From contig CBDFJV010000007.1 of assembly GCA_965248605.1 (NCBI GenBank), forward strand, positions 1,240,001 through 1,304,000: a DNA stretch of 64,000 nucleotides, in the 5' to 3' direction. Positions 1-7,295 of this stretch are shown here, piece by piece (position 1 is the stretch's first letter; each line of letters opens with the position of its first letter). The translations under genes were made by a program, and so were the position numbers. The notes beneath the pieces are model-generated. The model saw nothing but the letters and a program-made list of their open reading frames with translations, searched no databases and was not told the DNA's origin. Source of the DNA: CAUZJF01 sp965248605. Its GTDB lineage: Bacteria; Chloroflexota; Dehalococcoidia; Lucifugimonadales; CAUZJF01.

Positions 1-705
1 AACGATCAGGATAATGATGATCATTGCTACCGTCGGCAGGAGCAGCTTTTCTGATCGGGAAACCTCCCTTGACGGCCTCATGACGATCTGCCGCTCTTTC
101 TCGGTGGTCAAAAGCCTCATCAGCGGAGGCTGTATGAACGCGACACTGGCCATATATGAGTAAGCGATGACCGCCGTGATGCCGAGGATCTCTGGCGCCA
201 CCTTCGCCGACAGGAAGATCGTGGTGGGACCGTCCGCGCCACCGATGATGCCGATAGCCGCTGCCTGGGCCACAGTGAAGGGCTCCTCCAGGAAGGGCCC
301 CGCGGCCAGCGCGCCCCAAAAGGCAACGAATATCCCGACCTGCGCCGCGGCGCCGAGCACGAGCGTTTTAGGGTTCGCGATTATCGGCGTGAAGTCGGTG
401 AGTGCGCCGATGCCAATGAAGATGATCGGAGGCAGTATGTTCCAGAAGGCGAGTCCGTAGTGAAAAACGATTCCGAATAGGCCCGCCTCCTGGTAGCCCG
501 ACGAGTTCGCCGGTGACTGAATCATACCGGTCATCGGCAGGTTGGCTATAACTATGCCCAGCCCTATCGGCAGGAGCTCGAGCGGCTCCCACTCCCGGGT
601 GATAGCCAGATAGATAAATATCAGACCGACCACGACCAGTACACCGTCCTGCCAGTCGATGTTGGCAAAACCGGTCGAGTTCCAGAATTCTTGCAGTTCG
701 TTCAA
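1..705 (-). CDS. oadB: Na+-translocating decarboxylase beta subunit (OadB/GcdB family), C-terminus beyond window
   Basis: This is the membrane subunit that couples decarboxylation of a biotin-bound acid to Na+ export. The minus-strand frame shows the family hallmarks in order: a leading hydrophobic helix, LLPIGLGIVIANLP, then ILPPIIFIGIGALTDF, then NPKTLVLGAAAQ and the ion-path motif GIIGGADGPT, followed by IQPPLMRLLTTEKER. It is open to the window edge, so roughly the last 40% is missing. No ATG is available. I chose the TTG at 705, giving an N-terminus MNELQEFWNS; the start is uncertain because an AGGAGG lies about 23 bases upstream. It sits just downstream of oadG on the same strand. The substrate (oxaloacetate, glutaconyl-CoA or methylmalonyl-CoA) cannot be told from this subunit. 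Confidence 0.9.
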   Translation of the reverse strand, partial: MNELQEFWNSTGFANIDWQDGVLVVVGLIFIYLAITREWEPLELLPIGLGIVIANLPMTGMIQSPANSSGYQEAGLFGIVFHYGLAFWNILPPIIFIGIGALTDFTPIIANPKTLVLGAAAQVGIFVAFWGALAAGPFLEEPFTVAQAAAIGIIGGADGPTTIFLSAKVAPEILGITAVIAYSYMASVAFIQPPLMRLLTTEKERQIVMRPSREVSRSEKLLLPTVAMIIIILIV

Positions 706-835
706 CGGCTGCCGCCTGAGGGCGGGCCACCTCCCTTCCCAACCCTCCTCCACTGTGGGAAGGGGCAAGACCTCGCCCTTTTCTCATTCATTCGTAATTC
801 CGGCTCCAAAGGTACGGCGGATTGTGCCCGGTCGA

Positions 836-854
836 CCGGTCCGCGACGGACCGG
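836..854. repeat. 8-bp perfect hairpin after oadG
   Basis: CCGGTCCG, a CGA loop, then CGGACCGG, directly abutting the oadG stop. There is no T-run on the minus strand, so it is not a standard intrinsic terminator. It may set the ratio of oadG to oadB or stabilise the mRNA end. A second stem (CCCTTCCC at 733-740 with GGGAAGGG at 757-764) lies between it and oadB. Confidence 0.45.
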
Positions 855-1103
855 CTAATCTCGCTCGCCGTCTTTCTCCAGTAGCGCGCTGACCGCCGCC
901 ACGGCGGCGAGGGCCTTCCCCCGGTGTTCGTCCGAATCGTCAGGTGGTGCGATATCGCTTTGTCTTGCCCATCGAGAGCGTGGTCCAACAGTCCATCCGA
1001 CGATGGCGATGATCAAGGCCATCCCGACTAGAAGGGCAAAGGCCGTCCCCATGCCGATAAGGGTGAGTCGTACGCCTTCCTCGAATATTGCTTGATCGAT
1101 CAC
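855..1103 (-). CDS. oadG: OadG-family small subunit of a Na+-pumping decarboxylase
   Basis: A small single-span membrane protein of about 82 residues from a GTG at 1103. It has an N-terminal acidic stretch (VIDQAIFEEGVRLTLIGMG), one strongly hydrophobic helix (AFALLVGMALIIAIVGW) and a charged cytoplasmic tail. In the family this subunit helps assemble the pump, linking the carboxyltransferase to the beta subunit. The GTG is preceded by a GGGGTG ribosome site; a longer frame to 1199 exists but its extra residues do not look like the family. It is upstream of oadB on the same strand, in the usual gamma-then-beta order. No alpha subunit or biotin carrier is seen in the window. Confidence 0.75.
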   Translation of the reverse strand: MIDQAIFEEGVRLTLIGMGTAFALLVGMALIIAIVGWTVGPRSRWARQSDIAPPDDSDEHRGKALAAVAAVSALLEKDGERD

Positions 1104-1270
1104 GGCTTCACCCCAAGGAGTCCGTAGCGCGAGGAATTGTACAATACCGCCGCCCGACGCGACCATGTACGGAATCGAGCCAGGCCGGTGTCTCCGCAAC
1201 CCTGACGATACCTCCGCCTATCTGCTTCGTTGTAGCTCGGCTATGTGTGCCCTTATAATGACTTGCAGCA

Positions 1271-2035
1271 ATGACACTCAAAATTGACCTCAACTGCGAT
1301 ATGGGCGAGAGCTTCGGGATGTACAAGATGGGCCTGGACGAGGAGGTCATCAAGCACATCAGCTCGGCCAACATCGCGTGCGGCTTCCACGCCGGCGACC
1401 CGATGTGGATGCGACGGACGGTGCGTCTCGCCGAGGAGCACGGCGTCGCTGTAGGGGCCCATCCGAGCTTCCCGGACCTGGTCGGCTTCGGTCGGCGGAA
1501 TATGTCGGTTAGCGCCGATGAGGCCAAGGACGACCTCGTCTACCAAATCGGCGCTCTCCAAGCCTTCACTCGCGACAAGAAGCTGCAGCACGTCAAGCCT
1601 CACGGCGCCATGTACAACCAGGCGGTGAACGACCCAGAGCTGGCGCGGGCAATCTGCGAGGCCGTGACCGAGGTCGACCCGGAGATGGTGCTGGTCGCCC
1701 TTGCCGGGTCCCAATGGGTATCGGTGGCCGACGAGATGGGGGTCCGGGTGGCCCGTGAGATCTTCGCCGATAGGGCGCTCAACCCCGACGGCACCCTGGT
1801 CTCCAGGTCCCGGCCAGGGGCGGTACTGGAAGACGTCGGCCAGGTCGTAGAGCAGAGTTTGGCCATGGTGACCGAGGGACGGGCGACCGCGATCGACGGC
1901 GCCGAAATCGATGTGACGGCCGATAGCCTGTGCATCCACGGCGATACGCCGGGCGCCGTCGAGATGGCGGCGACGCTGCGCCGCGAGCTTGAGTCGGCGG
2001 GAGTCACGGTCACTCCGCTCGGCGACCTGGCGTAA
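1271..2035 (+). CDS. pxpA: 5-oxoprolinase subunit PxpA (LamB/YcsF family)
   Basis: Together with PxpB and PxpC this cytosolic protein hydrolyses 5-oxoproline (pyroglutamate) to glutamate using ATP. The 254-residue frame starts with the family signature, LKIDLNCDMGESFGMY. It carries NIACGFHAGDPMWM, VGAHPSFPDLVGFGRR and VKPHGAMYNQAV, which are the conserved blocks of LamB/YcsF proteins, and has the full family length. It is the first gene of a pxpA-pxpB-pxpC operon. The ATG has only a weak ribosome site. Upstream, the divergent oadG start leaves a 167-bp shared promoter region. Confidence 0.96.
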   Translation: MTLKIDLNCDMGESFGMYKMGLDEEVIKHISSANIACGFHAGDPMWMRRTVRLAEEHGVAVGAHPSFPDLVGFGRRNMSVSADEAKDDLVYQIGALQAFTRDKKLQHVKPHGAMYNQAVNDPELARAICEAVTEVDPEMVLVALAGSQWVSVADEMGVRVAREIFADRALNPDGTLVSRSRPGAVLEDVGQVVEQSLAMVTEGRATAIDGAEIDVTADSLCIHGDTPGAVEMAATLRRELESAGVTVTPLGDLA

Positions 2036-2100
2036 GGGCGTCGGGCGCCCAGGCCTACGCTAATGTTCGACCACGAACCTCGACCCTGGCTAACCACCCA

Positions 2101-2835
2101 ATGATCTACGTCAGACCCCTATACCTGCCCGCCGGAGACCAGGCTTTGGTAGTCGAGCTGGGTGACGAAGTGAGCCCAGAGATCAATAGCCGCGTCCAGG
2201 GCTTGACACACGCCATCGAGAAAAACGGCGTGCCAGGCGTCGTCGACGTCATCCCAACCTACCGGTCGTTGCTGGTGCAATACGACGTTACGCAGATAAC
2301 GTTGACCGATCTGCAGGACCGGTTGGTCGATCTCGAGTCGTCGATGGACGAAAGGACGCTTCAGCGCGGCAGGACGATAAGCATACCGACGCTTTACCAC
2401 GGCGCGTACGCTCCGGACCTAGCCTTCGTCGCGGAGCACTCCGGCCTGACCGAGGAAGAGGTAGTCGGCCTGCACTCCGGCACCGACTACCTTGTTTACA
2501 TGATGGGATTCACGCCGGGATTTCCGTACCTGGGCGGACTGTCGGAGAAACTGGTAACGCCTCGTCTCGATACGCCACGGGTCGAGATTCCGGCCGGGTC
2601 GGTGGGCATAGCCGAGAGCCAGACTGGTGTCTATCCGGTTGCTAGCCCCGGCGGGTGGCGGCTGATCGGCCGGACACCCCTTGACCTTTTCGACGCCCAA
2701 CGTGAACCCCCGTCCCTGATCTCGGCCGGAGATTACGTGAGATTCGTTCCAATCGAGGACGAAGGGCAGTACTTGCAGATACGGTCGCTCGTGGAGGCCG
2801 GCGAGTACGAGCCCACAGTCGAGGCCAGGCAGTGA
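2101..2835 (+). CDS. pxpB: 5-oxoprolinase subunit PxpB
   Basis: PxpB is the KipI-like cyclophilin-fold subunit of the ATP-dependent 5-oxoprolinase. Diagnostic stretches include LPAGDQALVVELGD at the N-terminus, YHGAYAPDLAFVAEHSGLT, then YMMGFTPGFPYLGGL and PRLDTPRVEIPAGSVGIA near residues 135-175, and the GGWRLIGRTPL block. The length of 244 residues is usual. It follows pxpA after 65 bp, and its TGA overlaps the GTG of pxpC (GTGA), which points to translational coupling. Confidence 0.96.
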   Translation: MIYVRPLYLPAGDQALVVELGDEVSPEINSRVQGLTHAIEKNGVPGVVDVIPTYRSLLVQYDVTQITLTDLQDRLVDLESSMDERTLQRGRTISIPTLYHGAYAPDLAFVAEHSGLTEEEVVGLHSGTDYLVYMMGFTPGFPYLGGLSEKLVTPRLDTPRVEIPAGSVGIAESQTGVYPVASPGGWRLIGRTPLDLFDAQREPPSLISAGDYVRFVPIEDEGQYLQIRSLVEAGEYEPTVEARQ

Positions 2836-3971
2836 GCACGCCGACACTGCAAGTGGTCGAACCGGGCATACTCACGACAGTCCAGGACCGGGGCCGTTAC
2901 GGCTATCAACGGTTCGGCGTTCCGGTTTCGGGGGCGATGGACGAGTTCGCCCTGAGGGCGGCCAACCTCCTAGTCGGGAACAACGACGACGACGCAGGTC
3001 TGGAGATAACTGTCGCTGGACCGCGCGTCCGGTTTCTCGCCGACACCTGGATCGCGATCACAGGCGCGGACCTTTCCGCCGAGCTGGACGGCGAGCCGTT
3101 GCCGCGTTGGCAGAGCGTAGAAGTCAGCGCCGAGTCCATCTTGAGGTTCGGCGGCCCGCGAGATGGCGTCCGCGCCTACCTGGCGGTCGCCGGCGGCATC
3201 GACGTGCCGCTCGTGATGGGAAGCCGGTCGACGTATGTCAAAGCGGCGATCGGCGGGCTCAGCGGCCGCGCCCTCGTGAGTGGGGACACCCTCCACGCCC
3301 TCCCCCCAGCGGAAGAGATCGAGTTCGAAATGCGGAGGCTGCCGGACGGCTTCGACGCTCCGACGTACGGGGACGAGCATGCTATTCGCGTCGTGCTCGG
3401 ACCGCAGCACCACGCGTTCAGCCAGGAGGCGATCTTAACGTTCTCAAGTTCCGCATACATTGTCTCGCCGGAGTCCGACAGGATGGGGTATCGGCTGCAA
3501 GGTCCTGAGATCGAGCACGAAGCCAGTGCAGATATCGTGTCGGACGGTAGCCCGGCGGGCGCCGTGCAGGTGCCAGGCGAGGGTGTTCCGACCGTCCTGC
3601 TGGCCGACCGAGGCACTACGGGCGGTTACACGAAAATCGCGACTGTAATCAGCGTGGACCTTGGCCGCTTGGCCCAGGCGATGCCGGGCCAATCAGTGAA
3701 CTTCAAGGCGATCACGGTCGAAGAGGCGCAGCAGCTCAGACGAGAGCTCGAAGAGGTGCTCGCCGGTATAGGCGGAAGCGGTGCTTTCGGAGACGGACCC
3801 AAACTCAGCATAACCGTAGACGGCGAGGACTCCGAAGTTGTCGGCGACGACGGCGTGACAGTGGCGTCGCCTACCGCGAAGGACGGTGCGACGCCCGAGA
3901 AGCGGCGCGCTTCCGCGACCGTAGGCGGAGAGACGTACGAGTTCGAGGTTGACATCCACCGCTCGGTATAG
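2832..3971 (+). CDS. pxpC: 5-oxoprolinase subunit PxpC with an extra C-terminal tail
   Basis: PxpC is the KipA-like subunit (urea-amidolyase-related domain) of 5-oxoprolinase. Recognisable blocks are LQVVEPGILTTVQDRGR, GVPVSGAMDEFALRAANLLVGN, RAYLAVAGGIDVP, a GSRSTYVKAAIGG motif, and PGEGVPTVLLADRGTTGGY. The start is a GTG overlapping the pxpB stop. At 379 residues it is longer than most homologues: after about residue 325 there is an acidic, low-complexity linker and then ATVGGETYEFEVDIHR, which resembles the opening strands of a biotinyl/lipoyl carrier domain, but the MKM biotin site is absent. The tail's role is unknown. Confidence 0.94.
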   Translation: MSTPTLQVVEPGILTTVQDRGRYGYQRFGVPVSGAMDEFALRAANLLVGNNDDDAGLEITVAGPRVRFLADTWIAITGADLSAELDGEPLPRWQSVEVSAESILRFGGPRDGVRAYLAVAGGIDVPLVMGSRSTYVKAAIGGLSGRALVSGDTLHALPPAEEIEFEMRRLPDGFDAPTYGDEHAIRVVLGPQHHAFSQEAILTFSSSAYIVSPESDRMGYRLQGPEIEHEASADIVSDGSPAGAVQVPGEGVPTVLLADRGTTGGYTKIATVISVDLGRLAQAMPGQSVNFKAITVEEAQQLRRELEEVLAGIGGSGAFGDGPKLSITVDGEDSEVVGDDGVTVASPTAKDGATPEKRRASATVGGETYEFEVDIHRSV

Positions 3972-4030
3972 CGGACGGAGGCTCATGCCATCGACCACTC
4001 ATCCTCAGGCCGCGGCCGGTACCGCCTAGA

Positions 4031-4678
4031 TTGAGCGACCTCATCCACGATCTGTCCGATTGGGTCCTCGGCTTTGCCGAAAGCGAATGGGCGATCGTTG
4101 CACTGGCGGTTAGCTCGTTCATCGAGGCCATCTTCTTTCCCATCCCGCCCGACCCGCTGCTCGTCGGCGTGGCAATCCTTCGGCCGGGCATCGCTATTTG
4201 GCTCGGGGCGCTGGTTGCGTTGACCTCTGTCGCCGGGGCGATCGTCGGCCACTGGATCGGCGGGAGACTGGGTCGACCGCTACTTTACAGATGGTTTCCC
4301 GAGGCACGAATTCGACAAACAGAGAAGATGTTTGCCAGGTACGGGATGTGGGCGACGTTGTTAGCTGCCTTCACTCCGATACCCTACAAGGTCTTCGCCA
4401 TCACGGCAGGAGTGCTCCAGCTCGACCGTCGTAAGTTCATCGTCGCTTCTCTTATCGGGCGAGGCGCACGCTACGTGTCAATCGGCGTGCTGGTGTTCGT
4501 TTTCGGCGAAGAGATCGAGGCGTTCATCGCCGACTACTTCGGGATAATGACGCTGGCGGGCGGCCTAGTGCTCGTTGTTGCCGTAGTCGTATGGGGGCTG
4601 CTACACCGGCGACGAAAGAACACGGTGGCCGTCTCGGAGTCAGGTGGTGCGTCGGAGGCGGTACGTTCCAGGGAGTGA
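4031..4678 (+). CDS. DedA/VTT-domain membrane protein (YqaA-like)
   Basis: A 215-residue integral membrane protein of the DedA/SNARE-associated superfamily, whose members act as lipid flippases or scramblases in several bacteria. Visible are an amphipathic N-terminus, the re-entrant motif SSFIEAIFFPIPPDPLL, the second motif FTPIPYKVFAITAGVLQL, a conserved basic GRGARY, and two C-terminal hydrophobic helices with a basic RRRKN end. The start is TTG (SDLIHDLSDWVL); no better start lies nearby. It follows pxpC in the same direction after 59 bp and may be read through, but no functional link to oxoproline is evident. Confidence 0.85.
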   Translation: MSDLIHDLSDWVLGFAESEWAIVALAVSSFIEAIFFPIPPDPLLVGVAILRPGIAIWLGALVALTSVAGAIVGHWIGGRLGRPLLYRWFPEARIRQTEKMFARYGMWATLLAAFTPIPYKVFAITAGVLQLDRRKFIVASLIGRGARYVSIGVLVFVFGEEIEAFIADYFGIMTLAGGLVLVVAVVVWGLLHRRRKNTVAVSESGGASEAVRSRE

Positions 4679-4698
4679 GTCTGCGCCAACCACCGGGT

Positions 4699-4935
4699 TT
4701 AGTCCCAAAGGATGCGAACGACCTCGTCTCGTGTCACTGTTAGGTGGTCGGCAACGTCCTTTAAGATGCCGTTCATGGTGCCGACCTTGAGATCGCGGTG
4801 ACTGGGGATTGTGATGTGGTGCTCACCCAGCCTAGAGAGCCTGATGTGACTTCCGGTCTGCCTAATAGTCTCGTATCCAAGCCTACCTAGTCGTCTGGAA
4901 AGATCCTCTCCGCTGACATCTCTCGGAAGTTTCAC
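4699..4935 (-). CDS. hicA: HicA-type mRNA interferase toxin
   Basis: A 78-residue protein of the HicA/YcfA family, small double-stranded-RNA-binding-fold toxins that cut mRNA. It has the family layout: KLPRDVSGEDLSRRLGRLGYE, then the catalytic block TGSHIRLSRLGEHHITIP, where the histidine of GSH is the expected catalytic residue, and HRDLKVGTMNGILKD. It overlaps the upstream antitoxin gene by 4 bp (ATGA type), so the order is hicB then hicA, the reverse of the commoner order. The start is ATG, and all family residues seem intact. Confidence 0.9.
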   Translation of the reverse strand: MKLPRDVSGEDLSRRLGRLGYETIRQTGSHIRLSRLGEHHITIPSHRDLKVGTMNGILKDVADHLTVTRDEVVRILWD

Positions 4936-5141
4936 ACGGCCAGCACCTCGTCTCTCACGAAGTGCAGTCTGACTAGCTTTGGACGCTCGCCCTCGTTGAA
5001 GTGAGCCTCGACGGCGTCAACGACCTCCGTCCGCAACTCCTCGACGGACTCCGCCTGAGTAAAGATCGAATACCCGAGAGCGCGAGCCGTGTAGCCGCCC
5101 TCGGGAGCCTCATCGACCATGAATATGACTTCCTTCTCCAA
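4932..5141 (-). CDS. hicB: HicB-like antitoxin
   Basis: A 69-residue partner of the HicA toxin. It has the HicB partial RNase-H-like fold, with KEVIFMVDEAPEGGYTARAL and SIFTQAESVEELRTEVVDAV. It starts at TTG 5141 behind a GGAAG site and overlaps hicA by 4 bp, so the pair is co-translated. It lacks a C-terminal DNA-binding helix, as expected for the short HicB subgroup, and ends in a basic/hydrophobic tail. Confidence 0.85.
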   Translation of the reverse strand: MEKEVIFMVDEAPEGGYTARALGYSIFTQAESVEELRTEVVDAVEAHFNEGERPKLVRLHFVRDEVLAV

Positions 5142-5301
5142 CTTACTTCCCCTTACCCAGGTCCCGAGCGACTGGTTTCGAGCAGTTTAGCACATGCCTG
5201 CAGACGCTAACCCCGACCCGTGAGCTGGAAGAAAAGCCAAAGTGAAGCCCAGGTTGAAATAAGATAGGCCAAACCGACGGTCGGAAGTAGCTCCCGGTAG
5301 G

Positions 5302-5565
5302 TCAAACTGCAACCAGAAGCTCACTCGGTGTGCTCGGACCGGGAACATCCTTCCTAGCAGCATCGACATCGCAGGGGAGAGGGTCACCTCTCGACCTGAA
5401 GGACTCGATAAAGGCTGTGGTCACGCTCTGCAAGTTTTCCAGCGCTTCGGCTGCTGTATCTCCCCATGCTCTACACCCAGGAAGTGTAGGCGCGATCGCC
5501 ATGTACTTGTCCTCGGTCTCCTCGCTTGGCTCGTGCAGCTCGAAAGATAGTCTGTATAGTTTCAT
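5302..5565 (-). CDS. orphan HicB-family antitoxin
   Basis: An 87-residue protein with the HicB pattern: MKLYRLSFELHEPSEETEDKY, then IAPTLPGCRAWGDTAAEAL, a textbook HicB core, and ENLQSVTTAFIESFRSRGDPLP. No hicA follows it: the 160 bp downstream, up to the hicB start at 5141, codes for nothing recognisable on the minus strand. It is probably a solitary antitoxin, or half of a pair that lost its toxin. Confidence 0.75.
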   Translation of the reverse strand: MKLYRLSFELHEPSEETEDKYMAIAPTLPGCRAWGDTAAEALENLQSVTTAFIESFRSRGDPLPCDVDAARKDVPGPSTPSELLVAV

Positions 5566-5659
5566 GGTAGTGCTCCAGTCCAGGTGAGAATCACCATACC
5601 CAATTGTACCAATCGGGCCTACCCTCTACCCGTCGGGCCGTACTGCAACTCGGCGTCGC

Positions 5660-5716
5660 ATATACCTGAGCTGTGATTGAGGCGGTATAGCCGCCCTTGG
5701 GAGTCTCATCGGCCAA
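5660..5716 (-). pseudogene. HicB relic
   Basis: The minus strand reads LADETPKGGYTASI, which closely resembles VDEAPEGGYTARAL of the intact antitoxin at 4932-5141. No start or complete frame surrounds it. It appears to be the stump of another hicB copy, in a stretch already holding one complete pair and one orphan. Confidence 0.45.
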
Positions 5717-5728
5717 GTGGCCGTGTGG

Positions 5729-5911
5729 TCAGAGCGGGACTTTCTCTAAGGGCATGTTCTCAATCGACACGTTAAGAAGAGATTCCAATCCCAACCGTTC
5801 CGTGGCATCGAGGACCTCCATACCAACAATGTGGCCTTGGTCGTCCAAGTCTATGGTTACTCCGTCCTCAACATCCATCGTATCGACAGGCATAGCTCTC
5901 AGACTCTTCAC
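5729..5911 (-). pseudogene. DUF2283 protein, N-terminus lost
   Basis: The frame contains DGVTIDLDDQGHIVGMEVLDA, the conserved C-terminal half of DUF2283 proteins, small proteins often found with toxin-antitoxin genes. The usual N-terminal block (a Y-P-E-x-D-x-L-Y-I-like segment) is absent. The only start is a GTG at 5911 giving an unrelated leader, and upstream frames do not supply the missing part. It is most likely a truncated remnant. Confidence 0.55.
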
Positions 5912-6119
5912 CCCACTCTGGTGTTGGACGGCTCGCGAATCGGTTCCATACCTTTAACATGTCGTTCCCCTGTGTACGGCTCGATATATAGCCGGTGACG
6001 ATGTCCAGCGGGCCTGGCAACCCTAGCCTTTCGTCGACAGGAGCGCAGCTCCTTCGCCGGCGGGCAAGCGATATCGGACCGGCAGAACGACGTTCGCTTC
6101 GAGGCACGACGACTTCGGG

Positions 6120-6518
6120 ATGCGCTATAAGTCGGGGCTTGAGGATCCGACGGTATTTGTGGTCGTGGTCTCTGGAACGAGTGGGGCGATTTCCGCTCTC
6201 ATAACTGGTGTCTGCAGCGTGGTGAGCCACCACAAGAGTTCGGCAGGACGAATCGTGTTACGTGGAAGTGACGGGACGAGTGCTGTGTTTCGAGCGAATA
6301 CAAGTGGTGACGAGATTAATCGGCTTGTTGAGGTCGCGTACCTTTGTCAAACCCCAAGATCGACCTACCGTGAAGAACATCGCAGGTGCCGTGAGGAGCT
6401 TCTCCGTTTGGTGGCCGCGCCCCCGCTTTTATCTAGGTTTGCGGAGTATCGCTTCTCTGTACAGGCAACTTTGGTCTATGAGCCTGGACGTAGTCCTACC
6501 AGCCGCAGACCCGTTTGA
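6120..6518 (+). CDS. possible EACC1-like small membrane protein (uncertain)
   Basis: A 132-residue frame whose middle has one hydrophobic helix (TVFVVVVSGTSGAISALITG) followed by a short linker, then IVLRGSDGTSAVFRAN and GDEINRLVEVA. That order (helix, then a beta pair with a D-G turn, then an acidic helix) resembles the effector-associated constant component EACC1 of conflict systems. The residues after about 80 do not fit the family, and the frame is open upstream without an ATG, so the gene may be broken. No effector gene lies next to it. Treat this as a candidate only. Confidence 0.3.
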   Translation: MRYKSGLEDPTVFVVVVSGTSGAISALITGVCSVVSHHKSSAGRIVLRGSDGTSAVFRANTSGDEINRLVEVAYLCQTPRSTYREEHRRCREELLRLVAAPPLLSRFAEYRFSVQATLVYEPGRSPTSRRPV

Positions 6519-6959
6519 CCTTCTCCGAGTGCTAACTGGGCAGCGCCGCAGAGATCTGTAACCCTCAAGAGTGGTCTCTGGCGGCATGTCTGTGCTTTTC
6601 ATCCACGTGAACCGGGACGGCCTGACGGAGTCCAGCGAGTCGCCGGAGGTGCTCAAACAGCTAGGTACCTGATAGCAAACGTGGCCGATGCTTGGGCACG
6701 AGCCGATCAGGAGTGGCGAAGCAGGCTGGCTAGGCAGGTGTTCGAGTTCGTGTAGGTCCAGAATGATCGCCGTGTAGCTGTCGGGCCACAGTCCGAACTC
6801 CGGCCGTTCCTCCAGATATCACAGGAACGCCAATCGCGGAGGATCAGTGGCGACCCTAACTGGGGTAGAGCCGTCAATATCGACTTTCCGGTCGACGTCC
6901 CATCTTCGGTTCCCATGAGGCGTGGAGTGACAACGGTCGTCACATTTACCAGCCGATGA

Positions 6960-7082
6960 GCCGCCTTGACCAGTAAACAGATCGGTGAAACGAGAGCGAC
7001 TGAAAAGGCAGGAGCAAGCCTCCGCTCTCTCGCTCGCCGGTATAACGTGTCACACGAGACCTTACGTCAGGCGATGTGTTGA
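6960..7082 (+). pseudogene. recombinase-type helix-turn-helix relic
   Basis: In the frame ending at TGA 7080-7082 the translation includes LTSKQIGETRATEKAGASLR and then SLARRYNVSHETLRQAM, which is the pattern of the C-terminal HTH of resolvases and some transposases. No start codon or catalytic part precedes it. The surrounding stretch (5912-7295) has no intact gene apart from the doubtful frame at 6120, and looks like decayed accessory DNA. Confidence 0.45.
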
Positions 7083-7295
7083 ACCTCTCGCGGCGAGGCC
7101 AAGTAATTAGGGTCCCTGGACTGAAGGTAGACGGGTGTCGGCGTGACTTCGATTCGCGAACTTACACCGCCTCCTTTAGAGCATTGGGTACCTGAGCGAC
7201 GGTATCGATACCTTTGCTGCCAAGATCGCTAACAGACCCGGTTGAGGTCTTCTGAGATCGTCTATGGAGTGCGCCGCTGTTCGTGTCACCAACAA

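Noticed and set aside
836..854. Hairpin as the oad terminator
   Set aside because: No T-run on the minus strand and oadB follows on the same strand; kept only as a structural repeat.
6429..6943. Minus-strand frames at 6429-6656 and 6707-6943
   Set aside because: No start context, no family likeness and in-frame stops in the neighbouring frames; treated as non-coding decayed DNA.
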